Origin: an uncultured Clostridium sp.
GTDB taxonomy: Bacteria; Bacillota_A; Clostridia; TANB77; CAG-508
Direction: 5' to 3'
DNA: 6,691 nt
Assembly: GCA_951800935.1 (NCBI GenBank)
Contig: CATOLW010000069.1
Location: forward strand, 1-6,691
Below, piece by piece: positions 1 through 5,773 of this stretch. Both the position numbers and the translations under genes were made by a program. The notes under the pieces were generated by a model. It saw only the letters and a program-made list of their open reading frames with translations. It was not told the DNA's origin and ran no database searches. Positions within the stretch are counted from its first letter, which is position 1; each line of letters opens with the position of its first letter.

Positions 1-347
1 AATTAACCTTTGAAAGCGAATTCCAAAAAATATCATCAGGAGGTTCTATTTCTTATATAGAAATACCAAATATGGGCAAAAACATTGAAGCATTAGAAGC
101 TGTTGTTAAATTTATTTATGACAATATTCAATATGCTGAATTTAACACAAAGTCAGACTTTTGCCATGAATGTGGATTTAATGAAGAAATTATGATAAAC
201 AAAGACAATGAATGGGAATGTCCAAACTGTGGAAATAAAGACCATACTAAAATGACAGTAGTAAGAAGAACTTGTGGATATTTGGGAGAAAACTTCTGGA
301 ATGTAGGAAAAACAAAAGAAATTAAACAAAGAGTAATGCACTTGTAA
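1..347 (+). CDS. nrdD: Anaerobic ribonucleoside-triphosphate reductase, C-terminal fragment
   Basis: This is the last 115 codons of a class III ribonucleotide reductase, the oxygen-sensitive glycyl-radical enzyme that reduces ribonucleotides to deoxyribonucleotides in the cytoplasm. The frame is open from the window edge (first full codon at base 3), so the 5' part lies outside; the ATG at 72 is internal, because the conserved SGGSISYIEIPNMGKN stretch runs straight through it. Two cysteine pairs, CHEC (codons at 162 and 171) and CPNC (219 and 228), form the C-terminal zinc site. RRTCGYLG follows, with the radical glycine codon at 276-278, and the protein ends in the family-typical GKTKEIKQRVMHL. 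No activating-enzyme gene (nrdG) follows: the stop is one base before a large palindrome and then a convergent gene. Identification is firm. Confidence 0.96.
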   Translation, partial: LTFESEFQKISSGGSISYIEIPNMGKNIEALEAVVKFIYDNIQYAEFNTKSDFCHECGFNEEIMINKDNEWECPNCGNKDHTKMTVVRRTCGYLGENFWNVGKTKEIKQRVMHL

Positions 348-348
348 A

Positions 349-428
349 GATGATTTTGGGGACGGAGGAAAAAATCATGATTGAAGATATCTTCAACCAT
401 GATTTTTTCCTCCGTCCCCAAAATCATC
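349..428. repeat. 80-bp near-perfect palindrome (REP/MITE-like element)
   Basis: Bases 349-379 are exactly the reverse complement of 398-428 (31 bp). After one A/C mismatch (380/397), the centre 381-396 (TTGAAGATATCTTCAA) is itself a perfect palindrome, so the whole 80 bases can fold into one hairpin. Each arm also carries its own smaller inverted repeat, ATGATTTT and AAAATCAT, flanking a GGGGACGGAGG core, which is the layout of paired REP-type units. It starts one base after the nrdD stop and reaches into the 3' end of gatD. No T-run follows on either strand, so it is not a classic terminator, though as RNA it could still block or protect transcripts from both sides. I see no clear target duplication and no second copy in this window. 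The mobile or REP-like nature is inferred from structure. Confidence 0.85.
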
Positions 429-1164
429 CCTAAAATTATCTAATAATTGTTCACGACATTTGTTTTCAAATTCATCGTTTAAAGGTTCTAGTATAATATT
501 TTCATCATATTTTCGATCTAAACAATATTTAATTATATAGTCAGCCAGTTTAGGATTTTTAGAAAGTAAAGGACCGTGTAAATAGGTAGCAATTATATTA
601 TTATTAAAAAATCCTTCGTGTGAATCATTGAATTGATTACCATTGCCAAATAGTACTTTACCAAAAGGAGTGGTAATGTCAAAGGTTTGTCCACCATGAT
701 TTTCAAATCCAATTACTTTTGTTTTTTGACCATTTAAAGTTGCTTCAATTACAATATTACCAATACATCTTTTTTTTCTATCAGAAATAGCCTCAGTATA
801 GTAATCAAAAATTTCTAAACCAGGAATGATATCACCTTCAACACCTTTATAATATTTACCAAATAATTGATAAGCACCACAGATTAATAAGAAGAAAGTA
901 CCATTGTTAATAGCTTCTTTAATAGAATCCTTATATTGAATTAGATCTTGTGCTAAAATTTCTTGTTCTTGATCTGCACCTCCGACCAGCAAATACTAAA
1001 TCATAATTTTTGAAATCAGGAGGAGTATCACCAATTGAATAAGGTTCAACAATAGCTTTAAAACCACGTTGCTCTAATCGATAACGTAATACTTGAATGT
1101 TCCCAAAATCTCCATATAATTCAAGTATGTCTGGATATAAATATAATATTTTTAATTCTTTCAT
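393..1164 (-). CDS. gatD: Lipid II isoglutaminyl synthase, glutaminase subunit, with +1 frameshift at a CGG codon
   Basis: GatD is the class-I glutamine amidotransferase subunit that releases ammonia from glutamine for MurT, which amidates D-Glu of lipid II. The start ATG at 1164 has AGGAGG at 1171-1176. The reading frame is broken at 984: 60 codons end in YDLVFAG, then an in-frame CGG. Skipping its C gives GGA GGT GCA, restoring FAGGGADQEQ, which matches the FIGGGSDREQ I recall from S. aureus GatD. The joined protein is 256 aa, close to the roughly 243 aa of that homologue. The nucleophile Cys95 (LLICGAYQ) and His196 (TYLHGPLL) both lie after the shift, so the enzyme works only if the shift is made. 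The last 11 residues (DDFGDGGKNHG) and the TGA come from the palindrome at 349-428. It lies 44 nt after murT. A TTG at 992 could start the second frame but would drop the conserved N-terminus. A true pseudogene is possible but unlikely, since this pair is usually important for growth and murT is intact. Confidence 0.92.
981..984 (-). other. Recoding site 1 (gatD): CGG-A read as +1, glycine
   Basis: On the reverse strand, GCT GGT is followed by CGG AGG in the zero frame. Dropping the C gives GGT GGA GGT GCA, the conserved Gly-Gly-Gly of GatD. The zero frame stops after 77 residues. This is the only in-frame CGG in gatD; CGT and CGA are used as arginine codons nearby. Confidence 0.85.
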
Positions 1165-1208
1165 TTTTAGCCTCCTTTTTTTATAGAGTCATTTAAGGAA
1201 AACATCTC

Positions 1209-2531
1209 CTAATTCCTTTTTAATTTTAAAATCTCATTTCTAGTTGGTTGTAAAGAAGTATAATTGGCAATAACATATTTTTTTACATTCGTGCGATAGA
1301 AGTTTTGGATAGCTTCTTGTAAATTTGGATAAGGTTCAATTTTGTCGATAGGATAGCCAGCTGTTTTGATACGAATAGCTATATCATAAGCACGAGTACC
1401 AGAAGTAACAATTCTAGATACATGGTTTAGATGGTCAAAGTTAATATCCCAAATCCAAGAAACATCACGTCCATCAGCAAGATTATCATTTAAAACAAAT
1501 AATAATTCTTTTTCTTCTTCATCTTCATTTAAAATTCTAAGACTTACATTACACCCAGTAGGGTTTTTAGCTAAATTGATGGTAGTATGAATTTCTTTTA
1601 CTTCAATTTCTTCTAGCCTTCCATTGTTTAAAACAAAGGTAGACAAAGCTTTTTGAATGGTTTCTATGTCAATTTGATATAACATGCAACAGCTAATAAC
1701 AGCTACAAAGTTATAAATATTATAAATACTGTTAAATTTAGTTTGATAGGTAATTCCATCCATAAGAAAGCTTCGATTTTTTAAATCAATATTAGTAGCT
1801 TTTTTGTAGATTTCATTATCTCCATAATTACAGCTAGGACATTTAAATTTTCCAATATGAGAATATTGATAATATTCATATTCAATACGAGTGTTACAAA
1901 ATGGACAGAATTTTCCTTCACCAGCCTCTTTCATAGTGTCTGTTGCATGGGCATATTTATCAACATGAAAATAATATACATTATGATTTTCTGGATTAGA
2001 AGATCCCAATCTTGCTACATTTGGGTCATCATTGTTTAATACTAAGTTTCCAGTATAAGTTTTTAAAAATTTGTGAATTCTTAAAATTAAAGATTCTACT
2101 TCGCCATTTCGGTCCAATTGATCGCGGAAAAAATTAAGAATTACCAAAGTATCAAGTTTTAAATCTTTAAAAATAATAGGAACATAACCTTCATCTACTT
2201 CAAAAACTAAATAATCAGCTTTTATTTTACCAGTTAAAGTTGAATGTTTTAAAAGAGTAGATAAAATGCCAGTTTCCATGTTATTTCCTTCTTGATTACT
2301 AATGACTTTTTTACCAGCTACTTTTAGAACATGTCCAATCGCATTATTTGTCATTGTTTTTCCATTTGTAGCAGTTACTGCAATAATAGGACAGTTGATT
2401 TTAAAGTATTGAAAGATATTTGAATTCCAATCGTAGGCGATTTTTCCTAAAAAATTACCACCATTTTTTCCAAGCAATTTTAGTCCGAAATATAGTATTT
2501 TTATAGTAAGTAAAATAAAAAAGTTTTTCAT
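1209..2531 (-). CDS. murT: Lipid II isoglutaminyl synthase, Mur-ligase-like subunit
   Basis: MurT (440 aa) is the ATP-dependent subunit that, with GatD, converts the D-glutamate of the lipid II stem peptide to D-isoglutamine on the inner face of the membrane. In order: a hydrophobic N-terminal helix (about 1-20); the Mur-ligase P-loop ATNGKTM (54-60); NFFRDQLDR (133-141); a four-cysteine zinc ribbon (C209, C212, C231, C234) inserted in the central domain; INLAKNPTG (318-326); and a DUF1727-type C-terminal domain with DGRDVSW (353-359) and NYTSLQPTR (423-431). The aspartate in DGRD is thought to complete the GatD active site. Start at 2531 has AGAAAGGA at 2541-2548. Its conserved NFFRDQLDR arginines are CGC and CGA codons, which shows that these are normal arginine codons; there is no CGG codon in the gene. 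The P-loop departs slightly from the usual GTNGKTT. Confidence 0.96.
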   Translation of the reverse strand: MKNFFILLTIKILYFGLKLLGKNGGNFLGKIAYDWNSNIFQYFKINCPIIAVTATNGKTMTNNAIGHVLKVAGKKVISNQEGNNMETGILSTLLKHSTLTGKIKADYLVFEVDEGYVPIIFKDLKLDTLVILNFFRDQLDRNGEVESLILRIHKFLKTYTGNLVLNNDDPNVARLGSSNPENHNVYYFHVDKYAHATDTMKEAGEGKFCPFCNTRIEYEYYQYSHIGKFKCPSCNYGDNEIYKKATNIDLKNRSFLMDGITYQTKFNSIYNIYNFVAVISCCMLYQIDIETIQKALSTFVLNNGRLEEIEVKEIHTTINLAKNPTGCNVSLRILNEDEEEKELLFVLNDNLADGRDVSWIWDINFDHLNHVSRIVTSGTRAYDIAIRIKTAGYPIDKIEPYPNLQEAIQNFYRTNVKKYVIANYTSLQPTRNEILKLKRN

Positions 2532-2571
2532 AAATTAAAGTCCTTTCTAATGTTTACTATTATTTGCTAAT

Positions 2572-2600
2572 ATTATATCATAACCAATAGATAACGTAAA
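2572..2600 (-). promoter_or_regulatory. Sigma-70-type promoter for murT-gatD
   Basis: On the reverse strand, TTTACG (2600-2595) is followed after exactly 17 bases by a perfect TATAAT (2577-2572) preceded by TGA. This sits about 40 bases upstream of the murT start, leaving room for the leader and ribosome binding site. The -35 box matches four of six consensus bases. Called from sequence alone. Confidence 0.6.
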
Positions 2601-2624
2601 CCTAATATTAAAGAATTTACCGTT

Positions 2625-2653
2625 TTTACTTGTATTAAAGAATATAATATAGT
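2625..2653 (+). promoter_or_regulatory. Probable sigma-70-type promoter for the HAD-LiaF-DUF4097 operon
   Basis: TTTACT (2625-2630), a 17-base spacer and TATAGT (2648-2653) lie 24 bases before the start codon at 2678. A better -10, TATAAT at 2643-2648, overlaps it but has no -35 at good spacing. A direct repeat TATTAAAGAAT (2606-2616 and 2633-2643) overlaps the spacer and could be a regulator site, though in such A/T-rich DNA it may be chance. Confidence 0.4.
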
Positions 2654-2677
2654 AAAATAAATCCAAAGAGGTAAAAA

Positions 2678-3490
2678 ATGAAATATGTAAATAACAACAA
2701 GTTAAAGAAAATAGAATTAGAAGAGGATAATTACTATGTAATAGTCGATTTTGATAAAACCATCACTAGTAATACGAGTTTAGATTCTTGGATGGCAATT
2801 ATAGATTTTAACATCTATGGGGAGTCTTGTAAAAAAGAGATAGAAACATTAAATAATCAGTATGTACCATTTGAATTAGATTATACATTAGACAAAAAAA
2901 CAAAAGAGAAATATATGATACAATGGTATCAAAAGAGTATGGATTTGCTATATAAGTATCAAATAACCAATTCTAATTTAAAAAAAGCGATACGGAAATG
3001 AAACAGTAAAATTCAGAAAAGGAGCAAAAGAATTTTTTAGAAGCTTATATCAAAAAAATATACCAGTTATTATACTATCTGCAGGGATTGGAAATGTAAT
3101 AGAAGAATTTTTAAAACAACAAGAATGTAATTATGATAATATTTATATCATTAGTAATTTTCTTACTTTTGAAGAAGATAAAATGCAAAAATATGAAGGA
3201 GAACTTCTTCATTCTATGAATAAAAATATAGAAGGAAAATTACCAAAAACATGGGAAAATAAAATAGCTAACAAAGAATATGCCATACTTTTGCGGAGAT
3301 ATTTTAGAAGATATACGGAATGATACCAAAACATAATTTAGAAAAAACACTTACAATAGGATTTTTAAATAAAAAAATAGAAGATAATTTAGAAGTTTAC
3401 AAACAGCATTATGATATAGTACTCACAAAAGAAAACGCTACTTTTTGTGAAGTAGAAAAAATAATAAAAGAAGGAAAGGAAGAAAGTTAA
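2678..3490 (+). CDS. HAD-family 5'-nucleotidase (UMPH-1 / cytosolic 5'-nucleotidase III type) with three +1 frameshifts at CGG codons
   Basis: Read with three +1 shifts at 2993, 3294 and 3316, this gene gives one 269-aa protein resembling the pyrimidine 5'-nucleotidase family (UMPH-1, human NT5C3), cytosolic enzymes that dephosphorylate nucleoside monophosphates. HAD motif I is DFDKTIT (Asp24, Asp26). The family-typical SAGIGNVIEEFLKQ (134-147) carries motif II. Motif IV is ILLGDILED (203-211; Asp207, Asp211), whose glycine is made by the second shift. ISNFLTFEED and YDIVLTKEN also fit the family. Around the first shift the restored LKKAIGNETVKFRKGAKEFF aligns without gaps to my recollection of the mammalian enzyme. 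Without shifts only 107 residues are made and motifs II and IV are lost. Start ATG 2678 has AAAGAGG upstream. It is followed one base later by the LiaF-like gene, so they are probably co-transcribed. The actual substrate is unknown. A decayed pseudogene is the main alternative. Confidence 0.82.
2993..2996 (+). other. Recoding site 2 (HAD gene): CGG-A read as +1, glycine
   Basis: The zero frame reads ATA CGG AAA TGA. Dropping the C gives ATA GGA AAT GAA ACA, opening the frame that carries motif II. The stop lies two codons after CGG. An A7 run at 2980-2986 is an alternative place for an indel, but the shared CGGA at all five shifts points here. Confidence 0.75.
3294..3297 (+). other. Recoding site 3 (HAD gene): CGG-A read as +1, glycine of motif IV
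   Basis: The zero frame reads CTT TTG CGG AGA TAT. Dropping the C gives CTT TTG GGA GAT, that is Leu-Leu-Gly-Asp, the start of HAD motif IV. The conserved glycine and aspartate make this placement almost unambiguous. Confidence 0.85.
3316..3319 (+). other. Recoding site 4 (HAD gene): CGG-A read as +1, glycine
   Basis: Only seven codons after site 3, the frame reads GAT ATA CGG AAT GAT and soon hits TAA. Dropping the C gives ATA GGA ATG ATA CCA and a frame open to 3490 that carries the family's C-terminal GFLNKKIEDNLE and YDIVLTKEN. In mammalian homologues this position is Arg, so the glycine itself is less clearly conserved here. Confidence 0.75.
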
Positions 3491-3491
3491 A

Positions 3492-4175
3492 ATGAAAAAA
3501 TTTGGAAATGTGTTATGGGGGCTTGTATTAATTGTAGTGGGAGTGATTTTTGGATTAAATGCAATAGGGTTAACTGATATTAATATTTTCTTTCGTGGAT
3601 GGTGGACATTATTTATTATTGTACCAAGCTTTATTGAATTAATTAGAAGTACAAATAAAATGTGGAGTTTTGTTTGGTTATGTATTGGAATTGCCTTATT
3701 ATTATGTGCACAAAACATATTATCTTTTAGTTTAATTGGAAAACTAATTTTCCCATTCATTTTAGTCATGATAGGAATTAGTATCATTTTTAAAGATACT
3801 TTTAATAAAAAAATAGCGGACAAAATAAAGAACTTAAATAGTGAAAAAGGTAATTTTGAAGAATATTGTGCAACTTTTGGAGGTCAAAAAGTAGATTTAT
3901 CTGGTCAAGAATTTACTGGTGCTAATTTAGATGCTATTTTTGGAAGCGTGGAATTAGACATTTCAAAAGCAACCATCAAAAAAGACCAAGTAATCAATGC
4001 TAACGCAATTTTTGGAGGAATTGAAATAAGAGTTCCATCAGGTGTTAATATCAAAGTAAAATCAACTCCGATTTTTGGTGGGGTAGATAATAAAACAAAA
4101 ACAAATTATAAAGAAGAGTTACCAACTATCTATATCAATGGAGTAGCTATGTTTGGAGGTGTTGAAATCAAATGA
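3492..4175 (+). CDS. LiaF-like membrane protein (four-helix N-terminus, YvqF-type C-terminal domain)
   Basis: A 227-aa protein with four predicted membrane helices (about 7-27, 36-52, 57-75, 82-100), then a short charged linker and a C-terminal beta domain (125-227). That domain repeats FGG-type turns: ATFGG (127-131), AIFGS (148-152), AIFGG (172-176), PIFGG (193-197) and AMFGG (219-223), each followed by an alternating hydrophobic strand. This is the layout of LiaF/YvqF, which in Bacillus restrains the LiaRS cell-envelope stress system, but no sensor kinase or regulator is seen here, so the role is inferred only at family level. ATG 3492 has GAAGGAAAGGAAG upstream, inside the end of the preceding gene. 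It overlaps the next gene by ATGA. Its frame is intact, and a CGGA at 3818 lies in another phase (GCG GAC) and is read normally. Confidence 0.85.
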   Translation: MKKFGNVLWGLVLIVVGVIFGLNAIGLTDINIFFRGWWTLFIIVPSFIELIRSTNKMWSFVWLCIGIALLLCAQNILSFSLIGKLIFPFILVMIGISIIFKDTFNKKIADKIKNLNSEKGNFEEYCATFGGQKVDLSGQEFTGANLDAIFGSVELDISKATIKKDQVINANAIFGGIEIRVPSGVNIKVKSTPIFGGVDNKTKTNYKEELPTIYINGVAMFGGVEIK

Positions 4176-5018
4176 CATCTTTTCAAAAAATTATTAAATA
4201 TGGAGCTATAGGTTTTGGGCTTTACTTATGTCTTATGATTATTAGTATGATTATTTTTGGAATCACTGCAGTTTTTGGTATCACAACAGGAATAGGACTA
4301 TTTAAGAATAATAGTCAAGATAGGGCTGTAATAACAAAATGGGAGCAGGAATATACAGATATAGAAAAACTTGCTATCGATTTGAGTATTTGTAAATTAT
4401 CCATTCGAAAGGGAGAAAACTTAAAAGTAGAAGCTTCTGATGTTTCAAACCAATTTACATGTAGAACAGAAGGGAAAGAACTAAAAATTGAAGATAAAAA
4501 ATCAAGTAAGAACTGGTTCAATCTAGGTGATACAGCTCCAGAGGTAATTCTTTATATACCAGAAGATATAGATTTACAAGAAATTACCATTGAAACAGGA
4601 GTAAATGAAACTGATATTGAATTTTTGAAAGCAGATAAAATAAAAATAGAAATGGGAGTTGGAAAATGTCAGATTGACCAATTAAGAGCAAGCTATGCTA
4701 AAATTGAAGCAGGTGCAGGAGAAGCCATCATCAAAGATGGTAATATAGAAGAATTAAAATTAGAAGGTGGTGTTGGCAGATTATTATTTACTAGCAAAAT
4801 AGAAACGAAAGCAGATATTAGTTGCGGTATGGGGAAAGTAGAGATTAATTTGCTAGGAATATCACAGGATTATCAAATAAAAACCAATACTCGGATTAGG
4901 AAACTTTGAAGTAGAGGGGAAAAAAGTTTCAGATAACCAAGTAATAGGAAATGGCAATTGCTTAATAAAAGTAGAAGCAGGTGTAGGAGAAACAATTGTT
5001 AATTTTGTAGAAGACTAA
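4172..5018 (+). CDS. Membrane-anchored DUF4097-type beta-repeat protein, with +1 frameshift at a CGG codon
   Basis: The start ATG overlaps the stop of the LiaF-like gene (ATGA), so translation is probably coupled. A long N-terminal hydrophobic segment (about 9-42) anchors the protein; the rest is a repetitive beta domain. Rungs begin with GxG: GVG (162), GAG (181), GVG (200), GMG (219), GLG (241) and GVG (270). The zero frame stops at 4907-4909 just after an in-frame CGG (4892-4894). Skipping its C gives GGA, which is exactly the first glycine of the fifth rung (GLGNFEVEG), and the frame then runs on to the TAA at 5016-5018 for 281 aa, adding the sixth rung. The restored stop overlaps the stop of the convergent gene by 4 nt. 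DUF4097-like proteins often sit beside LiaF-like or PspC-like envelope-stress genes; the precise function is unknown. Confidence 0.85.
4892..4895 (+). other. Recoding site 5 (DUF4097 gene): CGG-A read as +1, glycine of a GxG rung
   Basis: The zero frame reads AAT ACT CGG ATT AGG AAA CTT TGA. Dropping the C gives ACT GGA TTA GGA AAC TTT GAA, matching the internal GxG repeat of the same protein. The protein's own repeat pattern therefore fixes the position and the amino acid without needing a homologue. Confidence 0.85.
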
Positions 5019-5028
5019 GGATCTTCTA
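5008..5028. terminator. Small hairpin across the convergent stops
   Basis: TAGAAGA (5008-5014) and TCTTCTA (5022-5028) pair around a 7-base loop (5015-5021) that holds the stop codons of both converging genes. No T-run follows on either strand, so any bidirectional terminator role is weak and inferred. Confidence 0.3.
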
Positions 5029-5773
5029 TTAAATCCTTCCAATATTTTTTAGGCATGTATTGCATTTGACATCTTGGATTCTTTCTATCTAAAATAGCAA
5101 TTGTCTTGAAAAATACCCTCCATAATTCCTGATATTTTTGTTCTTTTTCAGAAATATCAGGAATTTTTAAATTAGTAGCATCTATTATTTTGTATTCTTT
5201 TCCATTATAAAGCAAGCAAATATTTCTAATTTTATCATGTATGATGAAATTTTGAGTAGGTAAACGATGGATAAAATGATGTCCTAATGGTTCTATGATG
5301 TTATTATCTGGATGAATAGAAGCATAATATAAATTGTTTCCTACTTCTTGAAAGCGAAGCAATCCTTTTAGTCGATGACATTCTCCAAAACTTCTTTTTT
5401 TCAAATTCATTACCTGAAAGACATAAGAAACAGTAAGTCGATTGTTGATTTTAGGTCCCATTTCAAAACCATCACAAAGATATTTTAGTAAATACATTTC
5501 TTTTTCTTTTTCGCCAGAAAGAAAAGCATAATAAGTATTGTAAAGAGTTATATAACCAATATTTTTTTCAATGCCAGCAAAAACACGATTGGCTTTTTCA
5601 AAATCAGTTTTAATTTCAATAGGAATATCTAAAAAGTTAGGGGAATATTGTTTTTTTGAGAAAATCTTTTGTGGAAGAATTTTGGTAGCATAACAATTAA
5701 ATACAATTGTTAAGAAACCATTGAAAGATCCATCGTAAAGATAAGTTTTATTTATAAGCTTCCAGTTAGACAT
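5015..5773 (-). CDS. Probable DNA metabolism protein (TIGR03915 / DUF4130 type), partner of a radical SAM protein
   Basis: A 252-aa protein whose start shows the family's YLYDGSFNGFLTIVF and whose end shows QYMPKKYWKDLIE; the middle has LGHHFIHRLPTQNFIIHDKIRN and LYNGKEYKI. This family occurs almost always next to a radical SAM protein of the TIGR03916 type and is sometimes fused to a uracil-DNA-glycosylase domain, hence the proposed role in DNA repair or modification; the reaction is not known. The length fits the unfused form, so there is no glycosylase domain here. ATG at 5773 has AGGAGG at 5784-5789 and overlaps the end of the upstream radical SAM gene by 22 nt, pointing to translational coupling. 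Its stop overlaps the convergent DUF4097 gene by 4 nt. No CGG codon occurs in it. Confidence 0.85.
   Translation of the reverse strand: MSNWKLINKTYLYDGSFNGFLTIVFNCYATKILPQKIFSKKQYSPNFLDIPIEIKTDFEKANRVFAGIEKNIGYITLYNTYYAFLSGEKEKEMYLLKYLCDGFEMGPKINNRLTVSYVFQVMNLKKRSFGECHRLKGLLRFQEVGNNLYYASIHPDNNIIEPLGHHFIHRLPTQNFIIHDKIRNICLLYNGKEYKIIDATNLKIPDISEKEQKYQELWRVFFKTIAILDRKNPRCQMQYMPKKYWKDLIEDP

Noticed and set aside
128..427. Reverse-strand open frames opposite nrdD
   Set aside because: They are antisense shadows of nrdD with no ribosome binding site or recognisable domain.
349..428. Classic rho-independent terminator
   Set aside because: The stem is very strong but no T-run follows on either strand, and the stem is far longer than usual.
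393..992. A separate gene starting at TTG 992
   Set aside because: The start would lie inside the conserved GatD GGG motif; the preceding 60 codons are clearly GatD's N-terminus, so it is one gene with a shift.
2980..2986. Homopolymer (A7) sequencing error as the cause of the first HAD shift
   Set aside because: Possible on its own, but the other four shifts have no homopolymer and all five share CGGA. Kept only as an alternative.
2999..3001. TGA read-through or TGA as Trp in the HAD gene
   Set aside because: Reading on in the same frame gives no family match, while TGA ends gatD and the LiaF-like gene normally and TGG encodes Trp.
3389..3823. Reverse-strand open frame opposite the LiaF-like gene
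   Set aside because: Antisense shadow of a well-supported membrane protein gene; its composition reflects the complementary strand.
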